Assembly: GCA_900708905.1 (NCBI GenBank)
Contig: CAADRB010000037.1
Span: 950,926-1,014,925, forward strand
Direction of reading: 5' to 3'
Length of the DNA stretch: 64,000 bases
DNA from: Hymenolepis diminuta
Lineage: Eukaryota > Platyhelminthes > Cestoda > Cyclophyllidea > Hymenolepididae
Shown here: piece by piece, positions 1 through 11,613 of the stretch
Position numbering within the stretch: the stretch's first letter is position 1
Layout of the letters: each line of letters begins with the position of its first letter
Translations under genes and position numbers: made by a program
Notes under the pieces: model-generated
Seen by the model: only the letters and a program-made list of their open reading frames with translations
Database searches by the model: none
Told to the model about the DNA's origin: nothing

Positions 1-162
1 ATTGAGTGTGAGTTTCGTGAATACACGCGTGTTGACTATAACGTGCCTTCTTATCTACCGTGGGTTATTAGCTTCTGTGTTAAGTTGCTATATTACCGAG
101 TATTCTAGATTGTTGACTCTGCTAGATTACTATCCGAACTCCTAGTTGATTACGTTATAGCA
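1..162 (+). mobile_element. LTR family 1, copy A (3' part, cut by window edge)
   Basis: This stretch matches the second half of the complete copies at 7502-7796 and 26478-26769 almost base for base and ends in the same GTTATAGCA. The 5' end lies outside the window, so the target duplication cannot be checked. It is very close to the 26.5 kb copy, which suggests fairly recent activity. No internal retroelement coding sequence follows it. Confidence 0.85.
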
Positions 163-917
163 ATAAGAATAAACAATTTTATTTCTTCTAAAATCTGCAA
201 TTGAGGGACATTCTGATGGCCCACTAAACACAAAGGAAGTGATTGAAATTTCGGAGAGATTAACTCCGAAGTAAGATACCAATAGGTGTACATAGTGCAC
301 GCTATAGTAAGTGATACAACCAATGAACTTCTGTCAAGGGATTTAAAATTCAAATTTGATTGAATGAGCAAACAACAGCTTATTCCATATAAGATACCAT
401 TTTCAGATTATAAACATTCAGAATAAGTTGCAGTAACCTTAGAGCATGCTCGTTAACATGTATTAACCCAAATCGCCCATCCATTTGCTGCAGATATCAG
501 ACTTCCAATCTTTTGAACTTACCTTCGTTCTATCTTTGACTTATTCGTTTTATATCGATGCATTTTTCTTATTTACCAGTTCTAAAATAGATATCTCTGT
601 ATACTTAAGTATTCAAGCATATTCTCTACAACTCTTCTATCTTGTTAGCGATTAAGCTCGAAGAAGTCAGAAGTTCTTAAGCATGCAAATTCGTACTGGC
701 ATAATTTTATCTATCCTATTTTACTTTGAGTAAATTTTTAAAAAAATTTGGCCATTCCCTTTGAGAAAAGGTGATGATCTGAAATCAGGGTTAATCGAAA
801 TCCTTCTATGACATCTTCGTGTCCTTTAGTGATGTCGTATGTGCCGTCTATTTATATCTCTTATGCCATATTCTATAGCAAACACAGGTATTCAACTTGC
901 AAAACAAACACAGTTAC
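163..917. other. Sequence downstream of the last recognised MCM8 exon; no gene seen
   Basis: AT-rich DNA between LTR copy A and the last MCM8 exon I could place. The C-terminal MCM8 exon(s) should lie here or beyond the window on the minus strand. The best candidate is a short reading near 790-855 containing EDVIEGF, which resembles the segment following the KE of the preceding exon in the family. Its phase does not fit the donor at 917/918 and no convincing acceptor was found. Confidence 0.4.
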
Positions 918-3900
918 CTCTTTTGTGATCTCCTCCCTCAACTCAGCACGAGCTCGAGCTGATGACAATCGAATCAGGGATTCCAATTGCCGGATCGTTA
1001 CTTGAAACAGATCTCTCTGCTCTTTTCGACGTTTCCGCAAATTGAGATAAAATTCGTGAATAAACTGAGCAGCCTCGGGAGTCATTCTACAGCGAAGAGA
1101 GAAAATCCAACACAGTATCAAGCAGCCACTATCACTTACTGAAATAGTATAAGTAGCAAGAACAAACTTGGGATGAACATAGACCTTGGCATAGGCAATG
1201 TACTTGCGAAGTAGATGACGTGGCACCAACTTCTGAGAGCTATTCCCAATACGCAAACGAGATTCCAAAAGAAGACTACTGGGATTCCCTTCATCGTTTA
1301 GACGGGATGAAAAAGAGGTAGAGGCCTCAAAATTCTCACGCTTCATTCGATGACCCATATGAAGTGCCAGAACATGTTCGGAGAGCCTTCGATCAAGATT
1401 CTCAGAAGGTCGATCAGGCAGGATAAATATCAGGTCAAATCTACAGAGAAGTAGATAAGTAACTCATATAAATTACCGTGATATAAGCGAGCGATTAATG
1501 CGGACATTCTCGTAGACAGTCTTAGAGGGGTCATATTGTCCAACTACCGGATTCGCAGCAGCTAATACGGACGTCCGAGCAGCAAGATTGCACACATATC
1601 CGCCACGAGCTACAGACACAGTTTGTTGTTCCAGTACTTCCAACAACGTGGCCGGATCACATGAGATCTTATCAAACTCGTCGATACAGCAAATACCCTA
1701 CTACTTATACATAATGAGCAGCTGTGCGTACCTGATCAGCAAGAACGAGTGCTCCGGCCTCCAGACCGAAGGAGGAACTATCGCGGCAAGCACTAACAGT
1801 GAGACCGGCCGCTGAAGTGGTGTTTCCACAGACGTAAATTGCTCTTGGAGCTATTGAAGCAGCTGCTCGAAGTAGTTGACTCTTGCCGATCCCCGGGTCG
1901 CCTGAAATAGGTATGTTTCATTATTGGAGTAACTACTGACCCACCTGAGTATTTTCTTTACCTCGCCTGTTTGGCCTGCAATTTACATGCTGATTTTCTT
2001 TTCCCTNNCCCCCCCCTGCTTTGCATCCTCGACTTGAAAAGCCCTAGTATTCCTCGTTTCCCATTGATTAGTCAATAACCATATAATTTTCAAGGCCGTT
2101 GAGGAAGGGGCTACCAATTTCCATCTTGGAGAGCGGAATAGCATCTGGACCATCTCCAATTATACTTCGTTAATTATCAGTCCGTGATCTGACATTGTAG
2201 GTTTGCATGGTATCTCCCCTATTTTAAATTACGAAAACCGATATCTGGTCCGTTTTTTACCGAATGATATTCAAAACTAAGTTATACACAACCTCATCAC
2301 TCTTAAATATTTCAAATTATTAAGGTTATAAAGTCAAACAGATATATATTACAAATCGAGCTCCAGAATAAAACCTTTGCTACTCAAATTTCTCATATGT
2401 AGGACATGCTCTCAAATATGTACAAATACAGAACATACAAATTATGCAACGGCTTATTCGAATCATTACTGAGATCACCATCTGACTAACTTCCACTTAC
2501 CAACAAAGAGAACATGTGAAGAACACCTTCGAACGGAAATTTCTTCATGTGAAATTGTCATGACCTCCCCTTCTGGATCCTCCTCATCATCAGAAGAAAT
2601 CGATAAATCAGGGGATTTTTCTCCCACTTTCTGAGAATGTGAGTTAAACAGAGACCAAGAGTTAGCTGATGCCCCAAAGGTGGCAAGCAGGATGGCCATT
2701 TTGACAAGTTCACGTCCACAAATTGACGGACATAAGGAGGCGATAAGGAGATTAAAGAGGTTCGGTTCTTCTGCGATTCCTCGAATTGCGTAGAGATCAC
2801 TCAGTGAGAAATGCATGTCTAAAATAAGGAAGTTGGGCGAGTTCCAGTCATATTAGTGTTATATCTTAGAGAATTGCATTCACGACCCCTAAAAAAATCG
2901 GTCAAAGGTGTATATCGTATTTTGAATTATTCCTGAAGTTAAACCTCATTAATACGATGGGAATTAGCATAGTATCAAAAGAAAGTAATGGGAACACCAA
3001 AGAATTGGATGACACAAGAATATATTGAATTACAAGATAACACGGGAATGAACAACGGTGTCGTCTGTATGAATGACTCACATGCACTTCATGCTGGAGC
3101 TCAACCACTAATATGCTTTCTTATATAGAGAAGGGAATGTACTCATCGTCCGACCAATAAAAACGTGAATAAAAAGCCGCACGAGGCTGACGCATAGAGA
3201 ACATAGTCATATGAGAGATAAAGAATAAAATCTCCTCTGTCGAGAATATAAATCAGAACACGGGCAACAAGGAGAAAAACGAAGTTAAGAGATACGAATT
3301 AGACGGATAATGATAAGGCTAAGATGCAAAGTATCTGCGTCGAATTTAACATTTTACAGTGCACATAAGCTATCTACACCTTTTCACTATCTTTCCAAAA
3401 ACACTAGATTACCTACAGTAGGATATGTGCTTCGATTATACACCTAACTACGGGTTCCCATTCTCCAGAAGTCTAGTAAGACATGCTGGTACATTTTCAC
3501 ATTAACCTTGATATTTCTCAATTTCATTGAAGCATCTCTGAAGTACCATCGTCCAAAAAACTTCCATTCAATCACTCCTCAGTTTAAGCGATAGTGACAA
3601 CCGTGGATGGGCCTCCATGAAACTGGATGTGAACCAATGAGCGTCGACTCCGTGACCTCTGACTTGATAGGCGTGCAAATTAACCCGCCGATGAGGCACT
3701 CATAATATCCTAACACTCCACCTTCTTGATTGTTTTAAATCAATACGGTAGCTCATTAGATGCGGATCGATATGTATCGAACCTGAGACCTTTGTCTTAG
3801 CGATCTTGCGTGCTAATCACGACGTATTTGATTTAGACAACAGAGGAAGTTCGTCATACCATCACTTTGGACATCATTAACTTCATTTATATTGGCCTCA

Positions 3901-5867
3901 GTGATTTTTTCGTTGATGTGGAAATCTTGTCGACGAGTAGTGAGGCACTGGTTGGCCACCTTATTGCAGTCACCATCTTCTCCAGCACGGTTGAATATTC
4001 TCGTGAGATTATTCACCCTCAAACAGAGGTTGAAGACATTGTTGCTTTTGCCCCCAGCCGCCGCTTCATGTGTGGAGCCCAGCGGTCGATGATTGCTAGA
4101 AGAGAAAAAAGCGCTGCCACCACTGGCGTCCACAGAGGCAGAAAGTAGGCTCACCACACCACACACATGTACAAAATCACCTGGAACGCAACTGTCCACA
4201 AGGTCTCGATCCACAAAGCATGTAATGCTCCGAGGAACTCTACCAGTTGTCGATTGTTGGTCCTGATTACTGTCATCCTCATCTGACTCTTGCAGTAACA
4301 GTGTCTGAAAATATAACGACAGGATTCAAATAGTATGACAGTTTCATTTGGTTATCTCAAAAAACGGACATATTTATCAGTTATCACGCTTAGGCTTGTG
4401 TACAGTTAAAGATGACAGCATCTAATAGTTACTCCGTGATTATCTGAAGAGCTCAACCTGTAATTTTCCCAACAATCAATCGTGAATATTACAGACGTAT
4501 AGTAACAATTAGGAAATTGGGTGCCAAATCCCGAATTTTGATTTCTGGAACGTTAAGGCATGGATTGGTGAACTATGCCAATTATGTAATAAAACGATCT
4601 AAATAATTCTAAAATCAAATTGAGTACAATTAATCTGATATTCGGACTTTATTTTCTACTTTAGCCTGACTCTCCCTCATCCTCTTTACACATGCAGAGC
4701 TCGCTCAACGGATTTTTTTAGAAAATTCGATTGCCTTTGGGCATCTTCGAAATATCTGTCTAGTTCTCTAACATTAAAACCTTGTTCATAACATTGTGAA
4801 AAAAGAAGACGGAACCTTCAAGGTCGCTGTCAAGGCATCAAGAAAGACGAGAAGGAAATCTTCGACAGAAATACCAATTACCAAAAATCACTATTTAAGA
4901 CATACCCGTGTATCGATCACCAAGGTAGATGCAGATGAATAAAGAGGGTGGAAAATTCTCGACCGACAGCCTTTTCCGGGACACTTCGTCGGGGTGACAA
5001 AACATCCGTCATCTTCAATCACCAAGACCTGTTCAGTTTCACACAATCCACAACGAAAACAGAGCCTACAACACAGTGGACGAATCTAAATTGTTTTTTT
5101 TCTTAAATGTAATTCAGCCTAGAGCTTACGGGTCCGAGTCTCGCGACAGTTGCGCGAATTGAAATGAGATTTCCAAGATGATGAGCACGTAAACTCCGCA
5201 AAGGAGTTAGGGGGAAATGATCCACAAGTCGAACGGCAATGTACGGCAATTTTACCTCTATATTTTGATCAACTAACATAGGGTTTGAGATAAAGTGACT
5301 AACATACGTGGATTAGTGTTGATACCATAAAGCTTTTCAGTTGCTACTGTATGAACTGCAAGTCCCAGAGAAAATAAAATCAATTTTGAATCAAACTTTT
5401 TTTCAACGTTTGATTCAGGAGGCCAACCACTTAGCTTTTTGGCAAGTGTTGGTGAATTTCTTAATGAGCTGAAGTCCACATACATAACCGGATTCTCCTC
5501 CAGAGCGGCCCAATTAATCAAAGACGGAGGGGTGTGGGAGGGGTTTTCTGGAGTTTCAAAAAAGCATTCGACTTTTATGTAATCAATAAAAGCCTAAAAT
5601 GATGTTTAAATAATATTATAGGCGCACTTTAGTGCATTTTGTAGCATCACCGTCAGGTTCATACGGAGTGGTAGGGAAATAATGCAACCAGCCAGGAAAC
5701 TGAGAAAATTTAGGTTGTTTGACTAGGACTGCCGGTGTCTTCTGCGATACAGGCAGAGTGTCAACAACAAAAGACGAATCTCTAGTTGAATTTGATGCAT
5801 TTAAGGAACCCCTGAAGCGGCCGCGACCACGAAAACGCCAAAAATTATTTTTTTTATTGAGATTTGA
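918..5867 (-). CDS. MCM8: MCM8-like DNA helicase (C terminus not placed)
   Basis: Homologue of MCM8, an AAA+ MCM-family helicase that works with MCM9 in homologous recombination. Minus-strand exons, from the N terminus: about 5640-5867 (basic RGRGRF stretch, as in the vertebrate N terminus), about 5310-5590, about 5127-5260, about 4908-5070 (zinc ribbon, CGLC then CPGKGC), 3860-4304 (OB fold with [10 protein letters not shown]), 2501-2818 (FSLSDLYAI), 1732-1901 (Walker [10 protein letters not shown]), 1477-1697 (Walker B CIDEFDK), 1168-1440 (arginine finger in SRFDL, completed across the splice) and 918-1086 (RQLESLIRL and the ARAELREE helix). FSLSDLYAI and RQLESLIRL are much closer to MCM8 than to MCM2-7. 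Introns 1441-1476 (36 nt), 1698-1731 (34 nt) and 1087-1167 (81 nt) are tiny. The initiating ATG lies upstream of 5867 and was not found. All ATPase motifs look intact, so the protein should be active. Confidence 0.9.
2007..2008. other. Assembly ambiguity (2 N) beside a poly-C run
   Basis: Two undetermined bases sit directly before a run of C in an MCM8 intron. They mark a homopolymer of uncertain length. Confidence 0.95.
3610..3830 (-). repeat. tRNA-derived SINE-like repeat (tentative)
   Basis: Read on the minus strand, this part of the 1041-nt MCM8 intron (2819-3859) begins like a tRNA gene. It has GTGATTAGCACGC in the A-box position and CAGGTTCGATAC in the B-box position about 30 bases later, followed by an unrelated body. 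The two internal boxes are the promoter of tRNA genes and tRNA-derived SINEs. A piece of the body (GACCTCTGACTTG on the plus strand) recurs in slightly altered form at about 59.13 kb. No A-rich tail or target duplication was found. Confidence 0.35.
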
Positions 5868-5879
5868 CTAAAAGGGGAA

Positions 5880-7501
5880 AAATACGTGATCCGTGTATAG
5901 TTAAAGTAGCAAAATTATATCTAAAGTTGACAGAGGGTAATCATAAATCTTGAACGATGCAGTAGTGTCGCTGCCAATGAAAACCAATTTTAAACTCATA
6001 GTAATCCTACCAATTAATGAAAAAATCGCCTAGTAAATTAAACTGATATTAATTTAACAAATTTCTAATGCAAGCAAATGATAAAATTTTTTACTTACCA
6101 TGTGCAAATTTTGCACAAAACACGGAATACTAAATACCGAGTATTTCACCAATCAAGAAAAAGTTTTGGCAATTTCCGCCAAATGCCAAACCAATTATTT
6201 TGTAACTGGTTTTTAGATGAATTTGTATTCCATTTATTAATTTAATATTAAATACCGTACTGTAACAGACTCATTTTTGATACTTTTTGATTAAATAAAT
6301 CTAAGGATAAATTCATGTTTTCTTGTGATAAACAGAATTACGGGACATTTCTTGAAATCTGATATGAAAAACTGAGTCACTAATCTGTCCTCTTCTCAGA
6401 ACTTTGTTCAGTATTCTTAATTTTCAAAATTTGTTTTATTAGTAAGAAATGTAACGGATACTTTATAAATAAACTCTTGGCCATACCTTAGTAATACTCT
6501 TAGAAGTCTAACTAGCTGCGTATAAGTACAACTAGGCCCTATCAGAGTCCTCTGGTATATTCTGCACCCAAAATTAGCTAGCTTGTGTCCAAAGTAGCGA
6601 GAACACAAGAGGTATTGTGTGGAAAGAGTTTTATTGCAAAATGCTTAGTAACTGAGTGCAATTAACGCTACGCTACATGAGTACTGACCAGCTGGAAGGT
6701 CTCTTCATGCATAAGCATTCGGCAGAACGCCTCACTTTCCAGAATGTTCTGGCGCGCGCAGGATACCTTTGGCCGGCGTTGGTAGAGTCGTACACTCCAC
6801 AGACGACAATGCTTTATGCAAACTTATATGATTTAAGTGATTTAGGCATCTTATAATCAGATTAATTCACATTATCACCCTTCACTATCTGTAATAATGA
6901 GATTATTTTGCCATTGAAGTGAGATTTATTTACACATTATATGACATATTCTTCTGCATTTTGATTAGATCTTTCCATTTTTACTATTAGGTCTTTTTGG
7001 ATTTCACATTTTGCCAGGATGCGAGCCTGCAAATTTTGCATTTTTTTCTCGAAATTATCGGAATCCCTTAGAGAAGACTTATATCAATGATCGCGCAGTA
7101 ACAAAAAATGCGAACATTTAAATTGAAAAGTCCGACTAAGGATAAGAAGCTGCAATCCTACGATTTAATGTAAATATAACTTAGATTAACGTTAAGATAT
7201 ATACTGTAATCGAAATAAAATTTCTTCTTCACTGCAATTAAGAATAATGCAAATAATGTTGATATTCGCTATCACGGCCAAGTATCATATTGTTTTATAT
7301 TAACTTCAACATACCAGCAGTTAAACAACGAAAGGTACGATGAATTTGTTGAATGTTTCTCAATTATTGAAGTGTATTTTGAAATTTTGAAAAATATCAC
7401 TGATTTGTCAATCGTGGAATTTAAATTAGCTATACATCTGCACCGCAAAACTACTTTAGAATCCCAACCAAGTTAGGCTTAAAGTTACTCTTATATGAAA
7501 C
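5880..7501. other. Intergenic, no gene seen
   Basis: AT-rich DNA with only short open stretches. I see no splice-bounded exon, known domain or RNA gene. It separates the MCM8 start region from the LTR cluster. Confidence 0.5.
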
Positions 7502-7796
7502 TGTTGGAAGAAATAATAATTATTTTCTCCTGCTCCCAATACTTCTTCTATGAATAAAATTGTAATTTCTTTATTTATTTCCCCATCGACAAAAGACACT
7601 TAATAATTGTACTTATTTGTTTAAGCCGGTACCGAATGAGACGGAGTTCCGTTAATACACTCGTGTTGACTATAACGTGTCTTGTGATCTGCTGTGGGTT
7701 ATTAGCTTCTGTGTTAAGTAACTGTATTATCGAGCACTCTAGATTGTTGGCTCTGTGAGATTACTACCAGAACTCCTAGTTGTCTACTTTATAGCA
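7502..7796 (+). mobile_element. LTR family 1, copy B: complete solo LTR with target duplication
   Basis: A 295-bp element beginning TGTTGGAAGAAAT and ending TTTATAGCA, so it has the TG...CA ends of an LTR. It is flanked by the perfect direct repeat GAAAC at 7497-7501 and 7797-7801. It aligns over its whole length with 26478-26769 and 25543-25836. With no partner LTR and no retroelement coding sequence next to it, it is a solo LTR. It is more diverged than copies A and D. Confidence 0.9.
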
Positions 7797-8249
7797 GAAA
7801 CCAACGACCTTTCCAAGGTGGGTAAGGGAACAATAGTTTCAAGTGTTGAATCAGTTGATCAATTGGACCACCCTAAAAGCCAAGGAGAGTTGAACGTAGA
7901 ATTATCAATCAAAAGGGCAGAGAATAAGTGTCAGCAGGGAATGTGTGTAAGTAGGTTGTGATAGAGAGTCAAATTGCGATAAGCTAAGTTGAATTAACTG
8001 TTTTATAAGTTCCCAAAGTCTCATAAGCAACCAATAAAAATAATCATCTGATATGAGTCAGTGTGTAAATTCGGTAGAATTCTATGATTCTCTTGAATAG
8101 TCGAATTATCAACGATTCCGCCTTGTGATTTTGAAGAGTCAGTAAAAGACGTAGCCGGATATATCCTCTTATAAAAATTTAGAATAATATTCAATTCCCT
8201 GATGAAAATAATGCAAAATGAAGTGGTTCACAATGTTCACAGTCGACAT

Positions 8250-8381
8250 ACATAACTAAATCATGTTGTACTTGTTACCATCTGCTCTTCTCCGTAGGAT
8301 ACCATAACCAACTCTTAGGTTCCCTAAGACATTGCATTAGTTACAAACACGACCCGACAACATCACAATACAAAGCGATCC
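8250..8381 (+). repeat. Dispersed repeat F, left part (split by LTR family 2)
   Basis: Matches 26100-26290 and 52318-52490 through the blocks CTCTTCTCCGTAGGATACC and ACAACATCACAATACA. The match breaks at 8381, where the family-2 LTR begins, and resumes at 8713. Its class is not recognised: no coding capacity and no clear terminal repeats. Confidence 0.7.
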
Positions 8382-8712
8382 TGTAATAACATTGAGTCTA
8401 TCGGAGCTACATCGCTCGAATCGATAGAACAGATCAAGTCACTCATGTCGTCAGATCAGTTCGGAGGTGGCAGGCAAGCCACCTCAATTTATTAATTAGT
8501 AAATTAAGTTTATATACAAAACATTTCTCTGTTAGACGTCAGTCATGTCTCGTTGTCGGAATCTCGGCGTGATTACAGACACCCCCTTAGGTATCTATGT
8601 ACAAACACGCAAACACACAGCGGGACCGCCTGTGGACACTGTAGTGGAGATATTATCGCCAGTCAATCATTTCTAATCGTCAGGTGTTGATAGACATCTG
8701 CTGGCTATAGCA
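8382..8712 (+). mobile_element. LTR family 2, solo copy inserted into repeat F
   Basis: A 331-bp element beginning TGTAATAACATTGAG and ending GGCTATAGCA. It is nearly colinear with 51794-52114. The flanks GATCC (8377-8381) and GACCC (8713-8717) form a 5-bp target duplication with one mismatch. They lie exactly where repeat F is interrupted, so F was there first. Confidence 0.85.
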
Positions 8713-8795
8713 GACCCAACCAGTAAGACGCATATTTTCGTATCAATAGGTCAATTCATATTATGCGCCTTAATCCATCAATTATAAACGGAGAA
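8713..8795 (+). repeat. Dispersed repeat F, right part
   Basis: Continues the homology broken at 8381: AAGACGCATATTTTCGTATC and the following GGTCAATT block match 52400-52460 and 26215-26250. Similarity fades near 8795, a little upstream of the end of the drebrin-like gene. Confidence 0.6.
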
Positions 8796-8920
8796 ATACG
8801 AGCACTTAACATTATTTATTTTCATATAGTAAGTGTTTCATTATTCAAAATGGATTTCATATGAATAAATATCACAGGGGTGCTTAATAAATAATTCCAG
8901 AAATTGGTGTCAATCGCCTC

Positions 8921-11239
8921 TCAATCGAACAAATCTTTCGCCTCATCTTCGTACAGCTCCACATAGGACTTTGGAAAGCGACCGGACTTGCCTTTTTTCG
9001 TAGTTCCCCAAAGCCATTCATCGTCGAATTTACAAATATTCGTTATACGATCACCAGGCCGAATGGTGATTTCGTCGTCCAGTGCTGATACAAAAAATTA
9101 TTTTTCTAATAATTTCATCATGGTAAAAATATGACTTTTCCTTCCAACTACCTTTTTCGAATCGGAAAATACAAATTCCGATGAAATCGTAGCGACCATC
9201 CACTTCAATATCGAAATTTTCTGTTGAAGATGATGCGGTAGATGTAATAACATTTGTTCCATCTGCTTGCACACCATACTGTAAGAAAAGTCAACAAATT
9301 ACCTTTAAAATGTTTTTATAACTTTAATAATCAAATTAATAAATTCAATTCGATATTTATATTTAAGATTTAATAATAAATTACAGAGTTTGTAGAAATT
9401 TTGCATTCGGTGGACGAGGATGCTGCCTGAAAGTGACAAAAAATTCTCAGTATTTTAGATAAACATATCCATTCTAAACGGAGGAGCAAAAAAATCAAGG
9501 AACGAACCACACAGATTTTTAGTTCAACTTTAGCTTTATCACTTTGATGTGAAAAGAACGATATATAGTTTAAATCATTAAATGGGCAACAACAATGGAC
9601 AATTTTAAACGTAAATGTGTTTTGCAACAAGTAAGTTATGCCGTGTCAGGCTTGTCAATTGTAATCTGATATGACTCCCTTGGTAAGCACGCCGACGTGA
9701 GTGCGTCTTAGAAATCCTATGCAATGTAATTATACAGACACCTATTTATGCCAAAAGAAACAAACGAGGAGGTATGCACTTTTAGTGGAATTTCGTTAAA
9801 ATTAGCACAAAGAATAGTCAATTATGTATCAAAAACGGGATTATAAAATATCAAAGAGTGTGCAGTAACACATCTTAGAGTGAGTGGATGGAAAATCGAC
9901 TAAAATTGAAACATACCGATTTAGAAACACTTTTAGAAAGTTTTGAACTTTTTACAGACGCCTAAAATTAAAATAAATGAATTAACCAGGGAATTTTAAT
10001 GACAATGAATTAAGTTATTTGCTAACAATCTCCTTGGCATCTTTCTGTTCAAGATAATCTGGCATATTTCTATTTGCAATATCGGACCTGAAATCCGGTT
10101 GTTCATAGTTCGATCCCTAAAAAAAGGCCTTAAAAAGAGAAAAGCAAAATTGAATAAATAAGTGTAAAAAGAAATAAATCGAACTCGTATTGGATCAATC
10201 GGATCGCGGGGCACAGCACGAGCCGCTTCTAACTCTTCCCTAAAATTTAGCGGTACATAGGAGGAGTTCTAAAATGTTATACAAAATTTCTAAGAGTTTG
10301 AATCATGTTTCCACATTGTAATCATTTTAATATGGCGACCTACACTTTTTTGTTCATAAAGAGCTTTGATTCGTGCGGCTACGATACCCTTCATTATATC
10401 GGTGGAATTTGATGAAGACTTTGTATTCCCGGTAACGAATTCGTCACAATTTAATGAATTTTCATCACATGGCTAATAGAGAAAATGGAAACAAAATGAG
10501 TTAGAAATATATCGTTCTTACTTTATGACTGAAAACCGTTATTTAAAAATGGCTGACAATGATTAATTAAACTACTGTCATCGGACTACCTTGTTATAGC
10601 TCCCACCAAAAATTCGGTTACTTATATCCACCCAATTAACATCACTTTTTTCCCGTGCAGTCATTCTCAGATGAATAGTCTAAAATACAATATCAGACCA
10701 AACGATTATTAAACGAGAAATATATAGAGGAAAAGAAAAAATTTAAAAAAGTAAAGATTTAAAAAGGTGAGGTGAAAATAATTAAATACGAAAAATATTA
10801 TATATTAATAATTATTAAACCATCAGAATAAAATTGAAAATAGCAAACAAATTGATTTACCTTATATAATTTGGTTATTTGTTCGCTATTCTTAATATGC
10901 TGAATGATCTCCTTTCTTAGGGATGATGATCCTAACTAAATAATAGTTATAAGGAATTTCCATCACTACCCAAATAATATAAGCATATTTCGAAACTAAG
11001 GCTGACTCGTTAGAAAATTTTGCATATCCATATAAAATATCTGACGGCTTTACGTGATTCAGCATTTCTTCAATATCATCCCCAGAAGATTTGACTACGA
11101 TTGTATTTGTTGTACCGGAATATCCCAGCCAACACCTTTAAATATTCCACGTACATAAAGCTTACCATGACTTAGAGCCCTTTTCAATGGCTCGGATTGT
11201 GTTCTTTATTTCGTTCGCATTAGTAGACAAATCCAGCAT
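8921..11239 (-). CDS. DBNL: Drebrin-like protein (DBNL/Abp1): ADF-H domain plus C-terminal SH3
   Basis: Actin-binding adaptor of the drebrin-like/Abp1 family, which links F-actin to endocytic and membrane-trafficking partners. Exon 1 (11166-11239) starts MLDLSTNANEIKNTIRAI. Exon 2 (about 10970-11135) carries the ADF-H core WLGYSGTTNTIVVK and DILYGYAKF. Later exons near 10.86-10.94 and 10.62-10.68 kb (IHLRMTAREKSDVNWVD) complete the ADF-H domain, aligning with the VTINAR...EDVDP part of Abp1. The middle exons (about 10.47-9.15 kb) are charged linker. The last two exons make an SH3 domain: YDFIG, then DDEITIRPGDRI, EWLWGTT and FPKSYVELYEDE, ending in TGA at 8921-8923. The start has no in-frame stop just above it, so it rests on family alignment. 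Domain order is as in the family; the linker appears short. Middle exon borders are approximate. Confidence 0.82.
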
Positions 11240-11613
11240 AATAAGAACTATTACTTAAAATTGCGCCAAATAATATCGTCCTTGAAGTTGGACCGATAAA
11301 AATATCTTCCAACAAAATTAATTAGACATTTAGCATAATTTTCTAAGGTAATGAAAATTGTTTTTAATTCTTCATGGTTAATAAAACTACTTTTACAGAC
11401 AGCTTTAAACACATTTGTTTATCCTGAAGCACTAACATATAAAGAACGAAGCACTCAGAACCCGACCCACCCAGAGCAAACAAAAACGCACCCAAAGTCA
11501 CAGAAAAGGACCCTACTCTCGACCGCCACTGATTTATTTACAACCAACATTCAAATATAATAATAAACAGTATCTACATGAAGCATTCAACGCAAAAGCT
11601 AAAAAATATTTAT
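11240..11613. other. Short intergenic gap between two same-strand genes
   Basis: About 375 bp separate the ZC3H14 stop from the drebrin-like start on the minus strand. It should hold the ZC3H14 3' end and the promoter of the drebrin-like gene. No specific site was identified. Confidence 0.5.

Noticed and set aside
873..1358. Single 161-codon exon reading through the MCM8 intron
   Set aside because: Family alignment needs VYVHPK joined to MTPEAAQF. The 27 codons between have no counterpart and are bounded by GT and AG.
7755..7961. 68-codon ORF overlapping the end of LTR copy B
   Set aside because: It starts inside the LTR and runs into unrelated flank; no domain and no splice support.
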